Positions 1-5,237 of a stretch of DNA of 5,755 nt are shown here, piece after piece. Position 1 is the first letter of the stretch. Every line of letters starts with the position of its first letter. The DNA is taken from positions 1 to 5,755 of the forward strand of contig JAEZXW010000052.1 of NCBI GenBank assembly GCA_023419515.1, read 5' to 3'. The notes under the pieces are model-generated. The model made no database searches. It worked only from the letters and a program-made list of their open reading frames with translations, and had not been told where the DNA came from. The translations under genes and the position numbers were made by a program. The stretch comes from Actinomycetes bacterium (GTDB taxonomy: Bacteria; Actinomycetota; Coriobacteriia; Coriobacteriales; JAEZXW01).

Positions 1-306
1 GTCGAAAAGCCGCCGGCCGAAGAGGCTCCTTCACGTCTTGCGATCTTTGGACGTTATCTTTTGTCTTCACGCGTACAGGAGTTGCTGGCGACTACTGCCC
101 CAGGCGCTGGCAACGAGATTCAGCTTACCGATGCACTTGTGCAGTTATTAGATGAAGAAGCGATCTATGCTGTCGTGATCGACGACTCGATGGGGTATGA
201 CACGGGTACGATCGAGAACCTGATCAACGCTAACGTTCGTTTAGCGCTTCACGATGATCGATATGCCGATGCTTTGCGTGAGAAAGGAATCATGGTATGT
301 CAATAA
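1..306 (+). CDS. galU: UTP-glucose-1-phosphate uridylyltransferase, C-terminal fragment
   Basis: This is the last 101 residues of GalU; the start lies left of the window. The frame is open from the first base. GalU makes UDP-glucose from UTP and glucose-1-phosphate in the cytoplasm, feeding cell-wall polysaccharide, glycolipid and galactose metabolism. The fragment carries the family's characteristic run AIFGRYLL (about residues 14-21), followed by the ATTAPGAGNEIQLTDAL block (about 30-46), which matches the conserved PGAGGEIQLTDA signature. A YDTG motif near residue 65 corresponds to the RYDxG sugar-phosphate-site segment. The usual lysine after that glycine (GxK) is not obvious here, where the sequence reads YDTGTIENL; the catalytic lysines further upstream cannot be judged. 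The end is normal for a short GalU, with no long C-terminal extension. The last 10 bases overlap the next gene, suggesting translational coupling. RfbA-type thymidylyltransferases are a less likely alternative because they lack this motif pair. Confidence 0.9.
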   Translation, partial: VEKPPAEEAPSRLAIFGRYLLSSRVQELLATTAPGAGNEIQLTDALVQLLDEEAIYAVVIDDSMGYDTGTIENLINANVRLALHDDRYADALREKGIMVCQ

Positions 307-668
307 TCTTCGTACACTATCCCCGTTGCACTACGTGCAAACGTGCGCAAAAGGTTCTCGATGAGCTTGGTATTGTCTATACCGACCGCCACATCAAGGA
401 AGAGCCGCTTACCAAAGATGAGCTCGTTGCTGCGTTCAAAAAGAGCGGGCTTGAGTCAAAGCGTTTCTTTAACACTTCTGGCCAGCGTTATCGCGAGCTT
501 GAACTCAAGGATCGTTTGCCCGAGATGAGCGATGACGAGCGCTTTGAGCTTTTGGCAACCGATGGCATGCTGGTTAAACGCCCGCTGCTCATTGGTGATG
601 ATTTTTGTTTGGTTGGCTTTCGTGAGGAGGATTATCGCACGAAGGCAGCAGAGATTGGCAAGCAGTAA
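297..668 (+). CDS. ArsC/Spx-family thioredoxin-fold protein (YffB/Spx type)
   Basis: The product is a 123-residue cytoplasmic protein of the ArsC/Spx/MgsR superfamily, full length for the family. The N-terminus has a beta strand leading to YPRCTTCKRA, so Cys11 and Cys14 form a CxxC redox motif. Next come RHIKEEPLTKDEL (31-43), matching the family's DIKExPPTxxEL segment, an FFNTSG segment (57-62), and the strong block LLATDGMLVKRPLL (85-98) with Arg95 at the conserved KRP position. A VGF motif (106-108) follows near the end. Relatives are either arsenate reductases using glutathione or glutaredoxin, or Spx-type RNA-polymerase-binding regulators responding to thiol stress. The CxxC favours the Spx-like or uncharacterised YffB-like branch over classical R773 ArsC, which has a single catalytic Cys in CGTSRN. 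No arsenic-resistance gene is nearby, so an arsenate reductase name would be unsafe. The start ATG follows AAAGGA with 8 bases between and lies inside the galU end, which implies co-transcription. The family is clear; the function is open. Confidence 0.9.
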   Translation: MSIIFVHYPRCTTCKRAQKVLDELGIVYTDRHIKEEPLTKDELVAAFKKSGLESKRFFNTSGQRYRELELKDRLPEMSDDERFELLATDGMLVKRPLLIGDDFCLVGFREEDYRTKAAEIGKQ

Positions 669-688
669 ACGAAAAGAAGTGAACTCTT

Positions 689-2218
689 ATGACTGATGTA
701 AAAGACCCATCACAGCAACCCGAAGGGGCGTCTGAACGTCTTACTGGGGCTCCTGAACGACCGACGTTTGATGGGGTTGCTCCGCAGAACACGCAGGTGC
801 AGCCACAGGATTTCACAGCACCTGGCGTGACTGAGATGCCGAGTGCACCCAATATAGCTGCAGTGTCATCGCAGTCACAGGTGCAGTCGCAGCCCGTAAC
901 TGGGCGCGTGACGGTCAAGCCGCAGCGTCCCTCGCTCGTACCCTCATTTTTTGCCGGAGTGCTCGGTGCGTTGATCGTCTGCCTTGTTTTGGCGGGTGTG
1001 CTCTGGGCGTTGCATGGCACGGCGATTATGGGTGGCTTAATGGCAGCTGGCTCGTCGGCTGATGTCGGTGTAAGCTCAAGCTCTGCTCCCTCAGCACCAC
1101 TGGTAAGCTCAAGTCAGGGAGATATTGACTTGCCCAAGGCGGTTGCAGAAAAAGCTATGCCATCGGTGGTGAGTATCAATGTGGTTGCTGTCCAAAATGG
1201 TCAGCAGGTCCAGGGCGTCGGTTCTGGTGTGGTCTATGACGATCAGGGTCACATCATCACGAACTATCACGTGGTTGCTAATGCTGTTTCGATTGTCTGC
1301 AATGTTGCTGGTCAAAAGCTTGAAGGTAAGATTGTTGGTAGTGATCCATCGAGTGACTTGGCCGTTGTTAAGGTTGAGGGAGAAAACCTCACGCCGCTTG
1401 CCCATGGAGATTCCAGCCAGCTTAAGGTTGGCCAGTGGGTCATGGCGATCGGCTCACCATACGGTTACGAGCAGAGTGCATCAACGGGTATTGTGAGCTC
1501 GCTTTTTCGTTCGACAGTGATGCCATCGCGCTCGGGTATTCAGATTTACGCTAACCTCATTCAAACTGACGCCGCTATTAACCCTGGTAACTCGGGTGGC
1601 GCATTGGTCGATGAGCAGGGAAGGCTTGTTGGCATCAATACGCTTATCCAGTCAAATACCGGTTCGAGCATTGGTATTGGCTTTGCGATTCCAATCAATG
1701 AGGCGGTTCGTGTGGCCGATCAGATCATCGCGGGTAAGCCAGTCGAGCATGCCTATCTGGGTGTGACGCTTTCGACTATCAACCCGCTCTTGCTTAAGGA
1801 TTCTCGTTTTGCCGATAAAATCACCCCGGGTGCCTATGTTGAAGATTCGATTTCTGATGGTCCTGCCGATCAGGGTGGCATTAAATCAGGTGACATTATC
1901 ACGGCGCTCGATGGCGAGGAGATCGTCTCGGCAAACGACCTCATCTTAAAGGTGCGTCAGCACAATATTGGTGATGAGGTAACGGTGTCGATCGTGCGCG
2001 ATAACAAGAAGGCTGACTTTAAGGTTACGCTTGGTTCTGATCAGGCCGCCAAGGCAAGTGCAGGGGGTACTGGTCAGCTCGGTCAAGGTCAGGGTCAGCA
2101 GGGCGGTGATACCGGTCAGGGTGGTGCAGATGGCTCTAATCAGGCAGCACCTCAGGATCAAGACGTCTCGCCGTTTAACCTGTTTGATCTTTACCAGCGC
2201 TTCTACAATAAGCAGTAG
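689..2218 (+). CDS. HtrA/DegP-family membrane-anchored serine protease with PDZ domain
   Basis: This 509-residue S1C serine protease degrades or refolds damaged proteins on the outer face of the membrane. Domains in order: a long Pro/Gln/Ser-rich cytoplasmic tail (1-85); one transmembrane anchor (about 86-110); a Ser/Ala linker (about 115-145); a trypsin-like domain (about 148-350); a PDZ domain (about 353-449) containing YLGV, GPADQGGIKSGDIITALDG and the V-T-V-S-I-V-R strand; and a Gly/Gln-rich tail ending in the aromatic segment FNLFDLYQRFYNK. The catalytic triad is visible: His194 in TNYHVV, Asp223 in SSDLAVVKV and Ser302 in GNSGGAL, with the oxyanion-loop motif NPGNSGG. A signal anchor rather than a cleaved signal peptide is inferred from the 85 residues before the hydrophobic stretch. 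A single PDZ resembles DegS and Gram-positive HtrA rather than DegP, which has two. The start ATG lies 9 bases after AAGAAG and 20 bases after the previous stop, so the gene shares the galU unit. Residues 13-26 are a tandem heptad repeat. Confidence 0.95.
   Translation: MTDVKDPSQQPEGASERLTGAPERPTFDGVAPQNTQVQPQDFTAPGVTEMPSAPNIAAVSSQSQVQSQPVTGRVTVKPQRPSLVPSFFAGVLGALIVCLVLAGVLWALHGTAIMGGLMAAGSSADVGVSSSSAPSAPLVSSSQGDIDLPKAVAEKAMPSVVSINVVAVQNGQQVQGVGSGVVYDDQGHIITNYHVVANAVSIVCNVAGQKLEGKIVGSDPSSDLAVVKVEGENLTPLAHGDSSQLKVGQWVMAIGSPYGYEQSASTGIVSSLFRSTVMPSRSGIQIYANLIQTDAAINPGNSGGALVDEQGRLVGINTLIQSNTGSSIGIGFAIPINEAVRVADQIIAGKPVEHAYLGVTLSTINPLLLKDSRFADKITPGAYVEDSISDGPADQGGIKSGDIITALDGEEIVSANDLILKVRQHNIGDEVTVSIVRDNKKADFKVTLGSDQAAKASAGGTGQLGQGQGQQGGDTGQGGADGSNQAAPQDQDVSPFNLFDLYQRFYNKQ
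725..766 (+). repeat. Imperfect 21-bp tandem duplication at the start of htrA
   Basis: Two adjacent 21-base units (725-745 and 746-766) match at 15 of 21 positions by eye. They encode GASERLT followed by GAPERPT, residues 13-26 of the HtrA-like protein, in its cytoplasmic tail. This looks like a small in-frame duplication in a disordered segment. No function can be assigned from the sequence. Confidence 0.6.
2081..2098 (+). repeat. GGTCAR hexamer tandem repeat in the htrA tail
   Basis: Three contiguous hexamers (GGTCAA, GGTCAG, GGTCAG) encode Gly-Gln repeated three times, residues 465-470. Further GGTCAG copies lie at 2072-2077 and 2114-2119. Together they build the Gly/Gln-rich linker between the PDZ domain and the aromatic C-terminal end. 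Such short repeats can change copy number by slippage, and every change of one unit would stay in frame. Confidence 0.6.
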
Positions 2219-2285
2219 GCGCTCGCAGTCTACGATTGTTCGCTGTAACCCAGTGAAGCGTTCACCCCAGTACACCAGCGGTATT

Positions 2286-2314
2286 TTGATGGACAAATTA
2301 CCTCTTGTGATAAG
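2286..2314 (+). promoter_or_regulatory. Candidate promoter for argS (extended -10)
   Basis: TTGATG at 2286-2291 (4 of 6 to the -35 consensus) is followed by a 17-base spacer and GATAAG at 2309-2314 (4 of 6 to the -10). The TGn extension sits directly upstream at 2306-2308. Transcription would start near 2320, giving a leader of about 70 bases before argS. The -10 overlaps the left arm of the hairpin at 2312-2346. The match is moderate, so this is a candidate only. Confidence 0.35.
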
Positions 2315-2346
2315 CTCAAGTCTGGCTCTGCGTCAGGCTTGAGCTT
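2312..2346 (+). terminator. Strong hairpin in the htrA-argS gap, probable terminator
   Basis: AAGCTCAAGTCTG (2312-2324) pairs with CAGGCTTGAGCTT (2334-2346) over 13 base pairs, with one G-U pair and a 9-base loop. The following bases, TGTTATCT, are only moderately U-rich, so termination may be leaky or may need a factor. GATAA at 2309-2313 can alternatively pair with TTATC at 2349-2353 across a bulge, extending the stem. It lies about 95 bases after the htrA stop and 47 bases before the argS start. It could also serve as an mRNA 3' end stabiliser or a leader element of argS. Confidence 0.5.
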
Positions 2347-2392
2347 TGTTATCTGCCCTGTATGTCATCGACATGAAAGAGAAGTTATCTTC

Positions 2393-4189
2393 ATGCGCAA
2401 TTATCTCGCTACCCAGCTGACCCAAGCATTTCAAGCATTCGTACAGGCTGAGCATCCAGATTTGAGTGCTGAGCTTATGCCTTCTGTTGCCGAGGTTGCC
2501 GCGACTTTTGAGCGTCCACAGGACGCAAGCCACGGAGACTGGTCGTCAACCTTCGCGCTCAAAAATGCCAAGACGCTCAAGATGGCGCCGCGCGCTATCG
2601 CAGAAGGTTTACTTGCACACCTGACCTGCGATGATGAGCTTGTTGCGCAGGTGGATCTGGCGGGAGCTGGGTTTATCAACTTTACGCTTACGCCACTGGC
2701 TTTGGCTCAGGTGGTGGAGCGTATCCGTGAGCAGGGCGAGGCATTTGGCGCGAGTGATCTGGGACAAGGCAGGTCAATTCAGGTTGAGTTTGTCTCGGCC
2801 AATCCGGTCGGCCCGATGCATATCGGCCACGGTCGCTGGGCAGCGTTAGGCGACTCACTCTGTCGCGTCCTTGCACATGCGGGCTGGAAGGTGCAGCGCG
2901 AATTTTACATCAACGATGCTGGTAGCCAGATGGATGTCTTTGGCCGCTCTATTAGCATGCGCTACGAACAGATTGCTAATCTGATCACTCAGGGTAAGAC
3001 GCTTGCTGAGGCTCATGTACTTTTGATCGATGATCGCGAAGAGTCAGGTCCATATCACGAGGAGTTTGGCGAGGCACTTGGCGAGGATTCGTACGGTGGT
3101 AGCTACATCATCGACATCGCCAGTGACTTTTATGAGCGCGAAGGCGATGCGCTGCTCAAGCTCAGCCAAGAAGAGCGAATCGGGCATTTTCGCGAGGTTG
3201 GCTATCAGGATATGATGACTCACATCAAAGCGGTGCTCGCCGATTGCCGCGTCGTTTTTGATGAATACTTTAGCGAGCGCAGCGTACATGAGGTGCAGCC
3301 TGGTAAAGAGAAGAACGAAGTTGATCTTGTGATCGACCGTCTGCGTGATCGTGGTTATATCTACGATAAGGATGGAGCGGTTTGGTTTAGGTCGACCGAT
3401 TTTGGTGACGACAAAGACCGCGTGTTGGTCAAAGCCGATGGTTCCTACACTTATTTTGCACCAGATATTGCGTATCACGCCAATAAGTTCGATCGCGGCT
3501 TTGATCGCGTGATTGACCTGTGGGGTGCTGATCATCACGGCTATGTCAAGCGTATGAAGTCAGCCATGGATGCCCTAGGTAATGAGGGTAAGCTCGATGT
3601 CTTGCTGGGTCAGATGGTCAAGCTGCTGCGCAACCAGGTGCCCGTCAAGATGTCCAAGCGTAAGGGCACGATGGTGACCTTTGAGGAGCTCTTGCAGGAG
3701 GTCGGTGTTGACGCAACTCGCTACACGCTGCTTTCTCGCTCAAGTGATCAAGAGATCGACTTTGATATTGAGCTCGCCAAGTCGCAAAGTGCTGATAACC
3801 CGGTCTACTACGTGCAATATGCCCACGCTCGCATTTGTTCGATCTTGCGTCGTGCCGAGGAAGAAAGGGGTGTTGTGCTTGACGAATCAGCTGGGTTTGA
3901 TACTGCGGTGCTTGCTCGCTTGAGCAGCCAAGAGGAGCGTGCCTTGTTGCTCACGCTTGAGCGTTTTGAGAATGTCTGCATGAGCGCTGCTCGTGACTTG
4001 GCGCCATTTAGGCTCACGCATTATGCCCAGGATTTGGCAGCGAGCTTCCACGGGTTCTATGCACATCATCACGTCCTCGAAGATGATGAGAGTCTCATGA
4101 TTGCCCGCCTGGCACTCTGTGACGCCACTCGTCGCGTTTTGAGCCTGACCCTTGGTCTTTTGGGCGTGTCGGCTCCAGAACGCATGTAA
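2393..4189 (+). CDS. argS: Arginyl-tRNA synthetase
   Basis: This class Ia synthetase (598 residues) charges tRNA-Arg with arginine in the cytoplasm, using ATP and needing tRNA for amino-acid activation. In order: an N-terminal Add-1 domain that recognises the tRNA D-loop (about 1-95); the catalytic Rossmann core with VSANPVGPMHIGHGR (His-Ile-Gly-His at 143-146); the insertion region; WGADHHGYVKR (about 377-387); KMSKRKGT with KMSK at 419-422; and the helical anticodon-binding DALR domain, which includes QYAHARICSILRR (475-487) and LCDATRRVL near the end. All key signatures are present and the length is typical or slightly long. The ATG at 2393 follows AAAGAGAAG with an 8-base gap and begins the usual MRNYLATQL-type N-terminus. 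An in-frame TTG at 2339 would add 18 residues but lies in the hairpin arm and lacks a ribosome site. No T-box motif is visible in the leader. Confidence 0.97.
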   Translation: MRNYLATQLTQAFQAFVQAEHPDLSAELMPSVAEVAATFERPQDASHGDWSSTFALKNAKTLKMAPRAIAEGLLAHLTCDDELVAQVDLAGAGFINFTLTPLALAQVVERIREQGEAFGASDLGQGRSIQVEFVSANPVGPMHIGHGRWAALGDSLCRVLAHAGWKVQREFYINDAGSQMDVFGRSISMRYEQIANLITQGKTLAEAHVLLIDDREESGPYHEEFGEALGEDSYGGSYIIDIASDFYEREGDALLKLSQEERIGHFREVGYQDMMTHIKAVLADCRVVFDEYFSERSVHEVQPGKEKNEVDLVIDRLRDRGYIYDKDGAVWFRSTDFGDDKDRVLVKADGSYTYFAPDIAYHANKFDRGFDRVIDLWGADHHGYVKRMKSAMDALGNEGKLDVLLGQMVKLLRNQVPVKMSKRKGTMVTFEELLQEVGVDATRYTLLSRSSDQEIDFDIELAKSQSADNPVYYVQYAHARICSILRRAEEERGVVLDESAGFDTAVLARLSSQEERALLLTLERFENVCMSAARDLAPFRLTHYAQDLAASFHGFYAHHHVLEDDESLMIARLALCDATRRVLSLTLGLLGVSAPERM

Positions 4190-4241
4190 CGCAAGGTTAG
4201 AGCTATTAATTTATAAGCTAAAACATTTTATTTGCTAAAGA

Positions 4242-4274
4242 TAACTTAATAACTTGTCAATAATCGATAAGTTA
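4242..4274. repeat. Cluster of TAACTT half-sites upstream of the regulator promoter
   Basis: TAACTT occurs at 4242-4247 and 4250-4255 as an 8-base-spaced direct repeat, and in inverted form (AAGTTA) at 4269-4274. The second and third copies form an imperfect inverted repeat, TAACTTGTC and GATAAGTTA, separated by 7 bases. It lies 12 bases upstream of the -35 of the following promoter. A regulator binding site, perhaps for the downstream LuxR-type protein itself, is possible. In an AT-rich stretch chance matches are also likely. Confidence 0.35.
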
Positions 4275-4285
4275 ATTGTTAGTAA

Positions 4286-4314
4286 TTTACAAGGTGTTTG
4301 TATCATGCTATAAG
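4286..4314 (+). promoter_or_regulatory. Strong sigma-70/SigA-type promoter of the LuxR-family gene
   Basis: TTTACA (4286-4291, 5 of 6 to TTGACA), a 17-base spacer and TATAAG (4309-4314, 5 of 6 to TATAAT) with a TG extension at 4306-4307 form a near-consensus vegetative promoter. The upstream 80 bases are AT-rich and could act as an UP element. Transcription should begin about 4320-4322, leaving roughly 25 bases to the GTG start at 4346. It is the best-formed promoter in the window. Confidence 0.7.
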
Positions 4315-4331
4315 TCTCCACTTTGAATCTG

Positions 4332-4337
4332 TAGAGG
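4332..4337 (+). promoter_or_regulatory. Ribosome binding site that fixes the GTG start of the LuxR-family gene
   Basis: TAGAGG ends 8 bases before the GTG at 4346, an ideal spacing. The longer reading from TTG at 4298 would begin inside the promoter spacer, upstream of the predicted transcript start, and has AAGG only 3 bases before it. The GTG is therefore preferred. Confidence 0.7.
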
Positions 4338-4345
4338 TTTTTGCT

Positions 4346-5170
4346 GTGAAGACAAGCACCTTTCTTATTGATGTGTTCGATAACAATGCCCTGGATCACA
4401 TCGCACTTGCGTTGCTGATTGGGCGCACGAGCAATTTGCGTCTCAATGCAGCAGCGTCGCTCGATGAGTTTATGGGCGGTAAATTTGCTGTCGGCAAGGT
4501 TATTGAGGGTAAGGCGCAGGGTGGAGCTTCCGATAAACTACGGCGTGCTCGTAAACGCCATGAGGTTCATGTGGCACTCATTGGGGCTGACTTAGTCCTT
4601 CCTCCAGATTACCCAGCACTTTTTTCGGCAATTGATAGCCTTAAGCAGGGTGGAGAGGTGCTCATCTTTGCCTTTGTACGCCCGCACCAGACTGAGCTTA
4701 TTGAGGGGCTGGTCTTGCGCGGGGCAAGCACTCTTATTGACCGACAGGAAATCGGGATCAATCTCTCACAGATCATTCATGACATGGGGGCAGGGGCACT
4801 TGTGGTTAGTCGCAGTATTGCCGAGGCACTGTTGAGTGCACGGATTTTGCCTGCCCCTGAATCGTCTGAGGTGTTGAGTGCGGCAAAGGGAGTCCGCAGT
4901 GGTTCAGATGAGCTCACGCCTGTCCAGGTTACACGAGGTGCACTTTCGATCCTTGAGACACAAGCGCCTTTGTGGCGACTTTCTGAGCGAGAGCGAATCT
5001 TGTTCTATTACATCGTCTTGGGGTTTTCACAGGAAAATGTTGCTGAGCTTTTGCATGTGTCACCAAGTGCGGTAACCGCTCGCGTGAGGGCGTTATATGC
5101 AACGCTGGGGGTTGGGTCTCGCACGCAGGCTTGCCGCAGGATTTTAGATGAGCAAGCTGCATTCTCGTAG
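4346..5170 (+). CDS. LuxR/NarL-family regulator with degenerate receiver-like N-terminal domain
   Basis: This is a 274-residue DNA-binding transcription regulator, probably cytoplasmic. The C-terminal part (about 210-268) is a clear LuxR/GerE helix-turn-helix: LSERERILFYYIVLGFSQENVAELL, then recognition helix SPSAVTARVRALYATLGV and SRTQA. Residues 1-165 follow the rhythm of a NarL-type receiver: a first strand TFLIDVFDN (5-13); a strand with VALIGADLVLP (76-86), where Asp82 aligns by eye with the phosphorylated Asp of DLxMP; EVLIFAFV (104-111); and GASTLIDRQ followed by GALVVSRSIAEALL, like the ends of NarL-type receivers. The usual Ser/Thr is replaced by Ala109 and the usual Lys by Asp or Arg near 132-133. 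An insert of about 30 basic and Gly-rich residues lies near 44-73. Phosphorylation control is therefore doubtful; it may be a pseudo-receiver. No histidine kinase is adjacent. It has its own promoter and ends 67 bases before sppA. HTH assignment is firm; receiver origin is inference. Confidence 0.85.
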   Translation: MKTSTFLIDVFDNNALDHIALALLIGRTSNLRLNAAASLDEFMGGKFAVGKVIEGKAQGGASDKLRRARKRHEVHVALIGADLVLPPDYPALFSAIDSLKQGGEVLIFAFVRPHQTELIEGLVLRGASTLIDRQEIGINLSQIIHDMGAGALVVSRSIAEALLSARILPAPESSEVLSAAKGVRSGSDELTPVQVTRGALSILETQAPLWRLSERERILFYYIVLGFSQENVAELLHVSPSAVTARVRALYATLGVGSRTQACRRILDEQAAFS

Positions 5171-5209
5171 CCAGGCAACCGTCTCTCAGTAAAATCGGGT
5201 ACAGTTACA

Positions 5210-5237
5210 AGCAGTCGATTCACACGGAAGGACTGCT
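5210..5237 (+). promoter_or_regulatory. Inverted repeat overlapping the sppA ribosome binding site
   Basis: AGCAGTC (5210-5216) is the perfect reverse complement of GACTGCT (5231-5237), with a 14-base loop between. The ribosome site GGAAGGA (5226-5232) has its last two bases in the right arm, and the ATG at 5238 follows the stem directly. In mRNA the hairpin could hinder initiation. A 7-bp stem with a 14-base loop is modest, so the role is uncertain. Confidence 0.4.

Noticed and set aside
589..1020. 143-residue minus-strand reading frame
   Set aside because: It lies opposite htrA and the end of the ArsC-like gene, is Cys/Thr-rich without motifs, and mirrors the coding bias of the real genes.
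1071..2320. Ten-base word TAAGCTCAAG present three times (1071, 1104, 2311)
   Set aside because: The first two copies encode Val-Ser-Ser-Ser with the same codons in the linker and the third is a hairpin arm. Coincidence is more likely than an uptake or recognition sequence.
2339..2392. In-frame TTG start extending argS by 18 residues
   Set aside because: It lies in the right arm of the hairpin and has no ribosome site; ATG 2393 has a well-spaced one and gives the normal N-terminus.
2219..2392. T-box or other tRNA-sensing leader for argS
   Set aside because: No AGGGTGGNACCGCG-like T-box sequence or antiterminator was found, and the gap is too short for a typical one.
3044..3538. 164-residue minus-strand reading frame inside argS
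   Set aside because: It is fully opposite a well-conserved synthetase region, with no recognisable domain or ribosome site.
4190..4240. Intrinsic terminator after argS
   Set aside because: Only weak, bulged AT pairings such as TTAG/CTAA were found, with no GC stem followed by a U tract.
5171..5205. Separate promoter for sppA (TAAAAT at 5190-5195 or TACAGT at 5200-5205)
   Set aside because: Neither -10-like sequence has a recognisable -35 at a proper distance; read-through from the regulator gene is equally likely.
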